In this document: one piece after another, positions 41,528-48,876 of the stretch
Layout: each line of letters opens with the position of its first letter
How positions within the stretch are numbered: the first letter of the stretch is position 1
From: a virus
IMG/VR virus record: IMGVR_UViG_3300036851_000172
Location: 1 to 64,000 of that record
Length of the DNA stretch: 64,000 nucleotides
Reading direction: 5' to 3' (one strand)
Notes under the pieces: generated by a model
What the model was told of the DNA's origin: nothing
What the model saw: only the letters and a program-made list of their open reading frames with translations
The model's database searches: none
Translations under genes and position numbers: made by a program

Positions 41528-41869
41528 ATGCCCTTCCTCGGTATCGCCGTGATCATCGGCGTCATCACTGCCCTAGTCGCGTTGCGCCGTAAGCATCAGC
41601 CCAGCCCGCCCGTAGGCCCGATGACCGATGAGGAGGTGCGGGCCATGCTCGCTGAATTGGCCCCGGACGTCCCGGACGCGACCGACTACGGCAACTCAAT
41701 TGTTGATCTTCTGAAGGTGCTCCGGTTGCCGTCCGACAAAAGCAGCCGGCGCGTGCTTTGGGAGGAGATGAAGCATGAGGGCGCCTACGTCGGCAGCGCT
41801 GAGCAGAACGTGCAGCTTCATGCCGACGTGATGAAAAAGCTCGCCGACCGTGAAATCGGTGCGAAATGA
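41528..41869 (+). CDS. DUF3597-domain protein
   Basis: 113 aa. N-terminal membrane helix (FLGIAVIIGVITALVALRR) then the DUF3597 helical motif NSIVDLLKVLRLPSDKSSRR, YVGSAEQNVQLHADVMKKLA. Family of unknown function, often beside lysis genes in rhizobial phages. Confidence 0.75.
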   Translation: MPFLGIAVIIGVITALVALRRKHQPSPPVGPMTDEEVRAMLAELAPDVPDATDYGNSIVDLLKVLRLPSDKSSRRVLWEEMKHEGAYVGSAEQNVQLHADVMKKLADREIGAK

Positions 41870-41879
41870 GGAAATGAAG

Positions 41880-42314
41880 ATGAATTCCGAGCAAGTGAAG
41901 TCCGCGCTGCGTACCCTCGTTGCTACCTTCGGGGGCTCGATCGCGGGTTTTTTCGTGGCCAAGGGCTGGTTCACAACTGATCAGGTCATGTCGATCCTGA
42001 CCAGCGAGGCTTTTCTCGGCGTCGCAACGTCGGCTGTCGTCGGCGCCTGGGGTATCTGGGCCAAGACTCGCAATAACCTGCTGGTCACGGCAGCCACCGT
42101 CACGGACGACAAGGGCGACAAGATCGTCAAGGAAATGAAGCTGTCCGATCCCCAAGTGGCGGCCGAGGTGAATCCGCAGGTCTCGGCACGGGTCGTGGCG
42201 GTGAAAGAGTCGCGGGAAAAGTCGGGTGCAAAGCCTACCTTGCCCCCCGAAATGCTGCCTCCCATCACGCCATCTGAGCCGCCCATCGGCAGCCCGCCGA
42301 TCAAGGACTTCTAA
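41880..42314 (+). CDS. Pam3-gp28-type holin
   Basis: 144 aa. MNSEQVKSALRTLVATFGGS IAGFFVAKGW and FLGVATSAVVGAWGIWAKT match this holin family: two membrane segments then a long Pro-rich cytoplasmic tail. Start chosen at 41880 because GAGGA lies 8 nt upstream. Would permeabilise the inner membrane to release the lysin. Confidence 0.82.
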   Translation: MNSEQVKSALRTLVATFGGSIAGFFVAKGWFTTDQVMSILTSEAFLGVATSAVVGAWGIWAKTRNNLLVTAATVTDDKGDKIVKEMKLSDPQVAAEVNPQVSARVVAVKESREKSGAKPTLPPEMLPPITPSEPPIGSPPIKDF

Positions 42315-42532
42315 TGCCGACCTACGGCGAGATTGCCCAGATCCTCACGGCGGTAGCGGCTATCGGCGCGCTTCTCAATTCGCTTCGCAATGGCCGCAAG
42401 CTTTCTGCTGTTGTCGAGAAGGTTGATGAGGTGCACTTGGCCACGAACTCGATCACAGATCGTCTTGTTGAGACGACAAAGACAGAGGCCCATGCCGCTG
42501 GCCTGAAGGAAGGCCGCGGCGAGCAGCGCTAG
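42314..42532 (+). CDS. membrane-anchored coiled coil, 72 aa
   Basis: MPTYGEIAQILTAVAAIGAL LNSLRNGRKLSAVVEKVDEV: one helix in the membrane and a charged helix outside, as in Rz-like or phage hemolysin-XhlA-like proteins. TAATG overlap with the holin. Confidence 0.65.
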   Translation: MPTYGEIAQILTAVAAIGALLNSLRNGRKLSAVVEKVDEVHLATNSITDRLVETTKTEAHAAGLKEGRGEQR

Positions 42533-42541
42533 GAGGCCGTC

Positions 42542-42754
42542 ATGGTCGAAAACATCATCTACTTGCTGATCTACATAGCCTTGGTCGTCGGGCTGATATA
42601 CCTTGTGATTTGGGTACTGGAACAACTCGGCATTGCGCTGCCGCCGATGGTGGTGAAGGTCATGTGGGTCATTGTCGTGTTGATTGTCCTCCTGCTTTGC
42701 TGGAGGGCCCTGTCCCCCTTCATTGGCGGCGGTGGAAAAATGTTTCCCAGATAA
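42542..42754 (+). CDS. small membrane protein, two helices, 70 aa
   Basis: IIYLLIYIALVVGLIYLVIW VLEQLG and VKVMWVIVVLIVLLLCW give two membrane spans; ends GGGGKMFPR. AGGAGG Shine-Dalgarno. Possible second holin or antiholin. Confidence 0.68.
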   Translation: MVENIIYLLIYIALVVGLIYLVIWVLEQLGIALPPMVVKVMWVIVVLIVLLLCWRALSPFIGGGGKMFPR

Positions 42755-42885
42755 CACAGCGGGACGCACGTTCGCTAGCGACGATCGTGCGCCCCTACCA
42801 CCACAAGACAGGGGTACTGTCCTATGTTGGCTACAAACAATACCGCAACTTTTGGTCTCATTCATCCCGCCTTCGGCTACCGCCG

Positions 42886-43104
42886 ATGACGCCCCTCACC
42901 AACAACGAACGGATCGTCGTGCTTGAGCACAAGATCAAGCACATGGGTGAAGAGCTCGACCGGATGGTGAGGAAGGTCGATGAGATGCATGCAGTCCTGA
43001 TGCAGGCCAAGGGCGTGAAATGGGCCGTGATCACGTTCTCGGGTCTGGTCGGTTTCCTGATCGGCGTCGGCGCCTTCCTGATTAACCTGAAGGGCCTGCG
43101 ATGA
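42886..43104 (+). CDS. XhlA-like coiled-coil membrane protein, 72 aa
   Basis: Start MTPLTNNERIVVLEHKIKHM. A cytoplasmic coiled coil (GEELDRMVRKVDEMHAVL) then one membrane helix at the end (VITFSGLVGFLIGVGAFL). This is the XhlA layout, which in PBSX-like phages works with a holin. The 130 bp before it show no gene. Confidence 0.66.
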   Translation: MTPLTNNERIVVLEHKIKHMGEELDRMVRKVDEMHAVLMQAKGVKWAVITFSGLVGFLIGVGAFLINLKGLR

Positions 43105-43113
43105 GGAAACAGA

Positions 43114-43596
43114 ATGGCGAAGCTTCGCGAGCTCCTGGGGCAATATGCGGTTGCGGCCCTGTGGACGGCAGGCCTGACAGTCCTGGGGATCATTGGCTCC
43201 CTCCTGCTCAACTACGACCGCCGGGAGCCGTTCCTGTATGCCAAAGTGACGCTGTCCCCCATCCCGGCGAAAGCGGGTCAGGCTATCCTCGTCCGGCGCG
43301 AGATCGTGTGGCTGCGGCATTGCGAGAGGGAGGGGGAGGTCTGGCGGGAGATCGTCCGGCCCAACGGGACGATCAGCCAATACGACCGCCGGTACACTCG
43401 GGTGCCGTCCGATCTTGGCTTGCAGATCGTGGAAAACCCCTTCTGGCTCGATGCTGCGGTTCTCGACAATGCGGAGAACGAGGGCACCGCGTTGTTTCGC
43501 TTGTCGGTCATCTTTCATCACTGTGGGATCACATCCGGCTTTCGCCCTATCCATGGGCCAAGGTTGGAAATCCCCTTTCGGGTTGTGCGGCCGTGA
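43114..43596 (+). CDS. membrane-anchored hypothetical protein, 160 aa
   Basis: One N-terminal helix (YAVAALWTAGLTVLGIIGSL) then a beta-rich outside domain (FLYAKVTLSPIPAKAGQAIL). Unknown; part of the lysis/membrane gene run. Confidence 0.66.
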   Translation: MAKLRELLGQYAVAALWTAGLTVLGIIGSLLLNYDRREPFLYAKVTLSPIPAKAGQAILVRREIVWLRHCEREGEVWREIVRPNGTISQYDRRYTRVPSDLGLQIVENPFWLDAAVLDNAENEGTALFRLSVIFHHCGITSGFRPIHGPRLEIPFRVVRP

Positions 43597-43898
43597 TCCT
43601 GTTGGCGCTGATGCCGGCGCTCGCTGATGGGCCGCCAGGCAGGCACACGCATCCGCCCGGCGAGGAGTGGATTATGAGGGGCGGCCATCGTAATCCTGCC
43701 GGTGAATGGTGCTGCGGCGAGGGCGACTGCTTCATGGTCGAGCCTGTCAGGGTGACGGCGAATGGTTATCTGATCATGGCGACTGGCGAGCTCGTCCCGG
43801 AAGCCGAGACACAACCGTCACCGGACGGGCGCTACTGGCGCTGCAAGCGGCCGGACGGCTCACGTCGCTGCTTTTTTGCGCCCCCGCCCTCCATGTAA
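43593..43898 (+). CDS. secreted Cys-rich protein, 101 aa
   Basis: GTG start (GTGA overlap). Short signal-like stretch ILLALMPALADG, then HTHPPGEEWIMRGGHRNPAG EWCCGEGDCF, HPPG/WCCGEGDC being its striking core. Last late gene; its stop is only 5 bp from the convergent left operon. Confidence 0.66.
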   Translation: MILLALMPALADGPPGRHTHPPGEEWIMRGGHRNPAGEWCCGEGDCFMVEPVRVTANGYLIMATGELVPEAETQPSPDGRYWRCKRPDGSRRCFFAPPPSM

Positions 43899-43902
43899 GG
43901 AG

Positions 43903-44193
43903 TCACGCCCACGCCCCCGGACACCCCGCCGCCGCAGCCGCGGCCCATGCCTCGACCCGCCGTAGTGTCCAGCCGGTGACCGAGCGGTAGCGGCCATTAG
44001 AGGGGACGTACTGCTTGGCGGTCTTGTCGTAGCGCATGACGTCCGGGTGCAGTCGGATGAACTCATTGAGATCGACGCTGGCCTGAGCCTCCGACACGTC
44101 GAACGTCTCTGCGATGTGCGCGCGGCGAATGGCGCCCGCGGTGAGCAGGCGCCAATCTATGTAGATGAGCCTCATTGTCTGGCAGTGGTTCAC
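43903..44193 (-). CDS. small HTH regulator, 96 aa (end of the phage 2-side left operon)
   Basis: GTG start with GGAGGG 5 nt upstream. RLLTAGAIRRAHIAETFDVS EAQASVDLNEFIRLHPDVM is an N-terminal winged-helix of the WYL/DeoR type, ending soon after, so it lacks the ligand domain. Last gene before the late genes of phage 1; could adjust late transcription (inference). Confidence 0.72.
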   Translation of the reverse strand: MNHCQTMRLIYIDWRLLTAGAIRRAHIAETFDVSEAQASVDLNEFIRLHPDVMRYDKTAKQYVPSNGRYRSVTGWTLRRVEAWAAAAAAGCPGAWA

Positions 44194-44846
44194 AGCACCC
44201 TCCGTAATGGAGAGTCAAATTGCTGTCCTTTCAAATAGCGCTTCCAAAGCGTCTGATATTTTATTCCGAGGCGATCGGCTAATTCGGCTAGGGCAATCTT
44301 CTCGCCCTGCCATTCTATCATGACCGTACTACGCTTGTTGCGGTGTTGCTCTTTGTTGGTTGCCCAATGGCAATTCCCGGGTTCATAGTTTCCGTCATTG
44401 TCGATGCGGTTGATCGAAGTGCCGTTAGGGCGCGGCCCCATGTCGGCGTAGAAGTTCTCGAATTTGTTCCAGCGTTCGCACACTGTGATCCCGCGACCGC
44501 CGTAGTCAGCATAATTTTCACAATTCAGATTCAGGCACCTATTTTTCATGCCGACCCAAATGCGATATTCCGGGCTGCGCCGCATTCCATGCGTCGTTCG
44601 TAAACTTCCGATCGCAGGCGCCATGTCCCGTCGAAGACATCCGCATGACCTGCTGAGGCCGTTGCGCAAATGCCCCCCGGCCACAGAGCGCTCAGTACCG
44701 CATGTGCACTTGCAGTGCCATTTGGGCCTCCCGGCGATTGATGTGTCGTCAAATCTCATGACAGTCCACCGACCAAACTGTCGGCCAGTGAGGTCGGTGA
44801 ACCGCGGGTCGGCGAATGCGAGCCGCTGGCGCTGGCTGTAGGTCAC
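44190..44846 (-). CDS. HNH/AP2-type homing endonuclease
   Basis: 218 aa from a GTG that overlaps the previous stop. N-terminal LTGRQFGRWTVMRFDDTSI and Zn site CKCTCGTERSV...SCGC, middle YRIWVGMKNRCLNLNCENYA DYGGRGITVCERW, then INRIDNDGNYEPGNCHWAT (HNH-like core) and an HTH tail. AT-richer than its neighbours. Mobile homing endonuclease. Confidence 0.87.
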   Translation of the reverse strand: MTYSQRQRLAFADPRFTDLTGRQFGRWTVMRFDDTSIAGRPKWHCKCTCGTERSVAGGHLRNGLSRSCGCLRRDMAPAIGSLRTTHGMRRSPEYRIWVGMKNRCLNLNCENYADYGGRGITVCERWNKFENFYADMGPRPNGTSINRIDNDGNYEPGNCHWATNKEQHRNKRSTVMIEWQGEKIALAELADRLGIKYQTLWKRYLKGQQFDSPLRRVL

Positions 44847-44995
44847 AACTGCGCCTGCCAAGTCTCAGCATCCCTCACCGACTCGAAGGCCATATAGCCG
44901 CCCTCGCATTCGATGATTTCCGCCGCCCACGGCGCAACGTCCTGCGCCTCGGCGCGCGTGGGCGCCTCTTCGCATGGGATGAATGTCTGTCTCAT
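44843..44995 (-). CDS. hypothetical protein, 50 aa
   Basis: MRQTFIPCEEAPTRAEAQDV ... SVRDAETWQAQL. GGAG Shine-Dalgarno, GTGA overlap with the HNH gene. Unknown function. Confidence 0.62.
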   Translation of the reverse strand: MRQTFIPCEEAPTRAEAQDVAPWAAEIIECEGGYMAFESVRDAETWQAQL

Positions 44996-45060
44996 CGTGA
45001 TCTCCGGTCTGTTGCGCGCCCCGCCGGGATGGCGAGCCGCTGGGATTGCGCGTAGGTCAT
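44992..45060 (-). CDS. leader-type peptide, 22 aa
   Basis: MTYAQSQRLAIPAGRATDRR SR, ATGA-coupled to the next gene. Its start copies that of the HNH protein (VTYSQRQRLAFADPRFTD), so it may be a duplicated gene start. Coding status uncertain. Confidence 0.35.
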   Translation of the reverse strand: MTYAQSQRLAIPAGRATDRRSR

Positions 45061-45063
45061 CGC

Positions 45064-45243
45064 TCAGCGCTTGTCGATCGATACGAGATAGAGTTGCTCA
45101 CGATCGCACTCGATTGCAGAATTGCGATTGACGTAAGTTTGCCCTTCCCACTCGGCGGCGAACGCCTCGGCCGCGCGCCGAGATCGGAACTTGCTGCAAG
45201 CTACCGGGTCGCTCTGTGCGCCAAAAACGGTCACGATATACAT
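45064..45243 (-). CDS. hypothetical protein, 59 aa
   Basis: Start MYIVTVFGAQSDPVACSKFR chosen for the GGAG about 8 nt upstream. Basic, SPOR-like short alpha/beta. Positions 45244-45380 upstream hold no gene. Confidence 0.62.
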   Translation of the reverse strand: MYIVTVFGAQSDPVACSKFRSRRAAEAFAAEWEGQTYVNRNSAIECDREQLYLVSIDKR

Positions 45244-45380
45244 TTCCGTCACTCCGCCCCTGGACCCCGAGGCGCGGGAGAGGATCAACTGATCCAATGT
45301 GGTCATACTAATCCGATGGTCAGGAAAAGTCAACCGTTATTTTACGGCCAATTAGGCAAATGCAAGCTTGGAGGTATTGA

Positions 45381-45560
45381 CTAGACAAACGTGCCTCGCT
45401 TGCGTGCGAGATCAAGCACATCAGTCTTGGCGATCAGCGCGCGCACTCCATCATCGGCCACCTTCTCGGCCGGCATCTTTTTGACGATCTCGATCAGCTC
45501 GTCCAGCGCCGCATTCCATCCGGCATTGAATGGGTCGCCATCATCCTCGGTTCGCCGCAT
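45381..45560 (-). CDS. hypothetical helical protein, 59 aa
   Basis: MRRTEDDGDPFNAGWNAALD ELIEIVKKMPAEK ... ; common phage hypothetical pattern (FNAGWNAALDEL). Unknown function. Confidence 0.65.
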   Translation of the reverse strand: MRRTEDDGDPFNAGWNAALDELIEIVKKMPAEKVADDGVRALIAKTDVLDLARKRGTFV

Positions 45561-45591
45561 TGCTCATCTCTTGAGTACGATTGTTGAGGTA

Positions 45592-45717
45592 TCAGGCCAC
45601 ATCGACCCATGTGCGCCTGCGAAATATATCCCGTACTGTCGCATCGGTGATTCCGAACATTTTCGCGATCTCGGCTTGCGTTTTTGTGCCTCGCAGCGTG
45701 CATCTATAGCCCTTCAT
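45592..45717 (-). CDS. minimal HTH protein, 41 aa
   Basis: GTKTQAEIAKMFGITDATVR DIFRRRTW is a full helix-turn-helix with almost nothing else. Resembles the C-terminal HTH of HNH endonucleases; may be a remnant of one or a tiny regulator. Confidence 0.55.
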   Translation of the reverse strand: MKGYRCTLRGTKTQAEIAKMFGITDATVRDIFRRRTWVDVA

Positions 45718-45732
45718 CTATGAACTATAGCT

Positions 45733-46053
45733 CTAGGTGCGGGGAATTTCCCCAAGTCGGGTGCCGTTTGGGGCAAACGGTCCATCCTTGCTTGTAGCTA
45801 GGAATGAACGATAGCCGGCACCGATGGCTATGGCATGCGCTATCAGCCACGCCGCTTGATACGCAAACTCTTTTGGAAATGAGACCGAAAATCGGTGGTC
45901 TAGGACCAATGCGATTTTGTCTCCTTCATCATGCCCAGTCAGTTTTGGGATCACTTTCCCCTCAATTATTACCCTGTATTCCTGGAACGGTCCGACCAGG
46001 AAATCTGACGATCCCTCTTCTGAGGAGAGAAAGTTTATAATGTTGTCATTCAT
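45733..46053 (-). CDS. hypothetical protein, 106 aa
   Basis: MNDNIINFLSSEEGSSDFLV..., beta strands (YRVIIEGKVIPKLTG; IALVLDHRFSVSFP) and a helix (AAWLIAHAIAIGAGY). 8-nt overlap with the next gene. Unknown function. Confidence 0.68.
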   Translation of the reverse strand: MNDNIINFLSSEEGSSDFLVGPFQEYRVIIEGKVIPKLTGHDEGDKIALVLDHRFSVSFPKEFAYQAAWLIAHAIAIGAGYRSFLATSKDGPFAPNGTRLGEIPRT

Positions 46054-46228
46054 GATTTCTCCAGTTCTTCTTTCGGTCCCATGCTAAATCAAGTTCGCGC
46101 TCTTTGCTCTCAATCGCCTCAGCCGCCTCGTCTAGGAGATCGGCGGTTGCTTGATGTGTCGATTTCCAAGACCCACGCAGATATTTGGCTGCATCGCGCA
46201 AACGCCGCGGTAGTTCCTTAATGGACAT
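46046..46228 (-). CDS. helical protein, 60 aa
   Basis: Start MSIKELPRRLRDAAKYLRGS; charged helical, ends in WDRKKNWRNHE. The longer ORF to 46369 lacks coding character. Unknown. Confidence 0.62.
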   Translation of the reverse strand: MSIKELPRRLRDAAKYLRGSWKSTHQATADLLDEAAEAIESKERELDLAWDRKKNWRNHE

Positions 46229-46241
46229 AAGTATTGCCCTA

Positions 46242-46472
46242 TCATGAGCGAGAGAGGATCCGTTCCGCTTCGTCACAGGCCGCGCATAGATACTCGTCTC
46301 GTCCAGCCGTCCCGCCGGTTGTTCTGGCGGCGAATATAAGCTGTTGCAGGGCTGTTCGCAGGTCCTCATCCATCAGCAGGCCGGCTGAAATGCCGAATGC
46401 GACCAAGGATGCATCGGTCTTGTTGGCTTTGGCAGCATTGCGCCAGAATTCGATGTGTTCTTCGGGCGTCAT
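46242..46472 (-). CDS. hypothetical helical protein, 76 aa
   Basis: MTPEEHIEFWRNAAKANKTD ... AACDEAERILSRS. ATGA-type overlap with its neighbour. Unknown function. Confidence 0.66.
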   Translation of the reverse strand: MTPEEHIEFWRNAAKANKTDASLVAFGISAGLLMDEDLRTALQQLIFAARTTGGTAGRDEYLCAACDEAERILSRS

Positions 46473-46669
46473 TTTACCTCCGGTTCCGCAGATTGCCCAT
46501 ATGCGGTCACTGCGATCACGCGCTCGGCTGCGTGTCGGAGCGTGCCATGCAGGCCGGTGTAACGAGGCCGCACCTTGATCTGATCGAACGACACGGCGCT
46601 GTAGTCGGATGTCAGGTGCGCCACGTTTTCCCAGATCGTTCGGGCCACTAGATCGATTTCGTCACCCAT
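46469..46669 (-). CDS. hypothetical protein, 66 aa
   Basis: MGDEIDLVARTIWENVAHLT SDYSAVSFDQIK...; small alpha/beta with a conserved-looking basic middle (KVRPRYTGLHGTLRHAAERV). Unknown function. Confidence 0.66.
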   Translation of the reverse strand: MGDEIDLVARTIWENVAHLTSDYSAVSFDQIKVRPRYTGLHGTLRHAAERVIAVTAYGQSAEPEVK

Positions 46670-46671
46670 CG

Positions 46672-47178
46672 TTACCTCCGCCCGCTCGCAGACTGCTCAA
46701 CTGCAGTTGCGTGATCGATGCTGGCCTTTGTGTCCACGAGCCAGCCGGGCAAGCCATTCAATTCGATGTCGAGACCATGGTGGTTTGTTGCGCAGCCGAT
46801 GGCGTTCTGCTGTAGCAGGCTTGCGGTGCGCAGTATGTCCTTGAGCGCCGCGCGCAGTGTATTTGCCTCCTTCGCCCGCTCGTCCGCGATGGCGAGCGCG
46901 CGGCGCTTGGCGGCTTGGAGCCGCTCGTTCTCCTCGATCATCCGCTTGCCAATCGCTTCCAATTCAGCGTGAGATGCCCGCAGCCGCTTGATCTCGGCGT
47001 CTCGTTGCTCAAGCGACCAGATCAAGCCATTGATGGCGGTGATCGCGTCACTCGTATCCACGGTGCTGTCGTCGGCCAGTTCGGCGTTGTCCATGTCGCC
47101 GATGAAGCCCTCGAGCGTCACGAGGCATTGGCTCGCACCGACATCGTTGGCCTGGTACGTCTTGATCGTGTCGGCCAT
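46672..47178 (-). CDS. coiled-coil phage protein, 168 aa
   Basis: Complete copy of the gene cut off at 1-93. ATG at 47178 has GGAGG upstream. N-terminal acidic part (DMDNAELADDSTVDTSD) then a 70-residue coiled coil (LEQRDAEIKRLRASHAELEA...). Unknown role. Confidence 0.75.
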   Translation of the reverse strand: MADTIKTYQANDVGASQCLVTLEGFIGDMDNAELADDSTVDTSDAITAINGLIWSLEQRDAEIKRLRASHAELEAIGKRMIEENERLQAAKRRALAIADERAKEANTLRAALKDILRTASLLQQNAIGCATNHHGLDIELNGLPGWLVDTKASIDHATAVEQSASGRR

Positions 47179-47217
47179 TCGTACCTCCGCTGACTGCCTT
47201 GTCATCGACTGTAATCC

Positions 47218-47463
47218 TCAGTAGCCGCGCGCCGGATTGTCGCAATAGCCGTCGCGGTCGTAGTGGGTGTGGTATCGCCACCAGCCCTGACGGCCCGGGT
47301 TCTTGACTTCCATCAGCCTGCCCTCGAACGTCTCAAACCTGCCTTCATCGCGGGGCGTCCCAACCTGCCGGCGGTGGTCTATGCCATGGTCAGAGGTCGC
47401 TGACGCGCGACTTGAAGGCCGGGAGTCCTGCCGGGTTCCTTTACCGTCGATTCGGTCTGCCAC
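47218..47463 (-). CDS. small basic protein with aromatic C-terminus, 81 aa (copy 2)
   Basis: Homologue of 294-539, same GTG start and Shine-Dalgarno. N-terminal 41 residues are the same in both; the following segment differs (RFETFEGRLMEVKNPGRQ) before the shared DRDGYCDNPARGY end. Confidence 0.7.
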   Translation of the reverse strand: MADRIDGKGTRQDSRPSSRASATSDHGIDHRRQVGTPRDEGRFETFEGRLMEVKNPGRQGWWRYHTHYDRDGYCDNPARGY

Positions 47464-47493
47464 GATGAAGCTCCTACAGTTGTGATGTCTGCG

Positions 47494-47697
47494 CTACTTG
47501 CGCGCTGCCTCGATGTCCTCGACCGTGATCTTGCCGGCGAGCAGCAGTCGCAGCAGGATCGCCACGCACTCGGGCACTTGCCGCTCACCAAGAGCCCACC
47601 GCCGGCCGGTCCTAGGATCGGCGCCGACGAGCTGGGCCGCCCCGGCCTGAGAGAGGCTGAGGCGGCTGAGGGCGGCGCGGAATTGGTTGGCGGTCAC
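47494..47697 (-). CDS. HTH protein, 67 aa
   Basis: LSLSQAGAAQLVGADPRTGR RWALGERQVPECVAILLRLL: a compact XRE-like HTH with the RTGRRWA recognition helix. May bind the palindromes at the promoter 47951-47979 just upstream (inference). Confidence 0.72.
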   Translation of the reverse strand: MTANQFRAALSRLSLSQAGAAQLVGADPRTGRRWALGERQVPECVAILLRLLLAGKITVEDIEAARK

Positions 47698-47910
47698 TTA
47701 GATGTCCCCAGCTTTCAGCGCGCGGGCGACGCGCGCGAGGCCGTCATCATCAAGCCAGTGGCCGGATTGGGGATCGGCGATCCAGATGCCGCCCTCATCA
47801 TTCACATCGACCTCTCGACAGTTGTAGAGCGTCTTAACGCCATCGATCAGTGCCCCTCGATCGTTTTCGATCGCCGCTTTGATCCACTCTTGGTTGGTCA
47901 TCGTCGTCAT
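47698..47910 (-). CDS. hypothetical protein, 70 aa
   Basis: Start MTTMTNQEWIKAAIENDRGA with GGAG 6 nt upstream. Ends GLARVARALKAGDI. First gene after the internal promoter. Confidence 0.64.
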   Translation of the reverse strand: MTTMTNQEWIKAAIENDRGALIDGVKTLYNCREVDVNDEGGIWIADPQSGHWLDDDGLARVARALKAGDI

Positions 47911-47950
47911 CTGTTTCTCCATCGCCGGGCAGGATTGCCCTTGCATTTCC

Positions 47951-47979
47951 CTTATAGGGCATCTGGCCCTACGTGTCAA
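47951..47979 (-). promoter_or_regulatory. internal promoter with palindromic operators
   Basis: Minus-strand TTGACA (47974-47979), 17-bp spacer, TATAAG (47951-47956). The spacer holds TAGGGC-N5-GCCCTA (47955-47971), and TGGCCCTA recurs at 47981-47988. A near-consensus regulated promoter inside the left operon, downstream of int, so these genes could be on in the lysogen. Confidence 0.7.
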
Positions 47980-48012
47980 GTGGCCCTATAGCAGTCTACT
48001 GAAATGTCGAAC

Positions 48013-48243
48013 TCACGCGGCGGACGGCAACGGCTGGCCTACGCGCGCTGTTATCACTTCGCATAGTTCCGGCAGCACGCGGTCGCCGTATTCGACGCGG
48101 AGATAGTCAGCAGCAACACCAGCGACGACACAGGCCGCTTCATCGAGGCCAAGCCCGCGCTCCATGGCGCGATGGATGGCGTCTGAAACCTCGTTCGCGA
48201 GGTCATTTGGAATCGGCCCGGTCACGATCTCGAATTCTGTCAC
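48013..48243 (-). CDS. hypothetical protein, 76 aa
   Basis: MTEFEIVTGPIPNDLANEVS DAIHRAMERGLGLDEAACVV... helical. Unknown function. Confidence 0.66.
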   Translation of the reverse strand: MTEFEIVTGPIPNDLANEVSDAIHRAMERGLGLDEAACVVAGVAADYLRVEYGDRVLPELCEVITARVGQPLPSAA

Positions 48244-48284
48244 GGCTACCTCCGAAAATTGCAGTCTGACGCACTGCTATAGGT

Positions 48285-48500
48285 TCACGCGGCACTCTTC
48301 TTTGGCACAGACTTCGCCGAGCGGACCCACTTTCTCGGGTCGGTGATCTCGTCATAGCGCCGCGAGCACGGACCGCACAGGTCGAGAATGCCGTGCATGA
48401 GGGTGACGTCCTTGCGCGGGTCTTCGATGCAAACCTTGCGCTTTCGATTGTCCGTCCTGATCTCATCATCGCAGCCGTCGCAAAATTCCTTCGTTGCCAT
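48285..48500 (-). CDS. Cys-rich zinc-binding-like protein, 71 aa
   Basis: EFCDGCDDEI and LCGPCSRRYDEI give two CxxC pairs about 35 residues apart, a zinc-ribbon layout. Basic C-terminus (KSVPKKSAA). Unknown role. Confidence 0.68.
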   Translation of the reverse strand: MATKEFCDGCDDEIRTDNRKRKVCIEDPRKDVTLMHGILDLCGPCSRRYDEITDPRKWVRSAKSVPKKSAA

Positions 48501-48516
48501 TTACCTCTCCTATCGG

Positions 48517-48806
48517 TCACGACGCATGTGTGAGTGCGCGCTCGAGCCCGGCCACGTCGTCGGCGAGCATCCGCACGAAGGACGTGCGCTCGGGATATCG
48601 CGCGCAGATATCAAGGCTCATCCGCACGCGCCCGCTGCGCAGATGACGAGCGGCGGCCAAGCGCTCAAGCGGGGGCGGCACCAAGCCGTGAACTCCTGGT
48701 GCGTCCTATTTACGTCCCACGACGGGAGTTCCGCGTCCGTTCGCGTGGCGCAAAGCGCTGAAATGTCGGTGGTGGACGTTCCGGATATATATGGCGGTTT
48801 CAGCAT
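48517..48806 (-). pseudogene. frameshifted copy of the integrase-downstream gene
   Basis: Homologue of 2297-2605. The frame opens with MLKPPYISGTSTTDISALCA and meets a stop after AAGACG (48618). One frame over, MSLDICARYPERTSFVRMLA DDVAGLERAL continues to 48517 in line with the phage 1 protein. A 1-bp loss near 48630 explains it. Either a decayed gene or a sequencing error. Confidence 0.7.
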
Positions 48807-48876
48807 TTTCAAAGCCTTAGCTTTCCCTACGGAGGGGTATAATTTCCCCCGGTTCGCGGGGTGTTCTGTCGAGGTG
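48797..48876. repeat. 80-bp perfect direct repeat, copy 2 (candidate att region)
   Basis: Identical to 2596-2675, 46,201 bp away. See that entry. Confidence 0.4.

Noticed and set aside
42610-42885. N-terminal extension of the XhlA-like frame
   Set aside because: Overlaps the two-helix membrane gene in another frame and reads as shadow sequence; the credible start is 42886.
43101-43592. N-terminal extension of the secreted Cys-rich frame
   Set aside because: Out of frame over 43114-43596, which is a good coding sequence; GTG at 43593 with GTGA overlap is the likely start.
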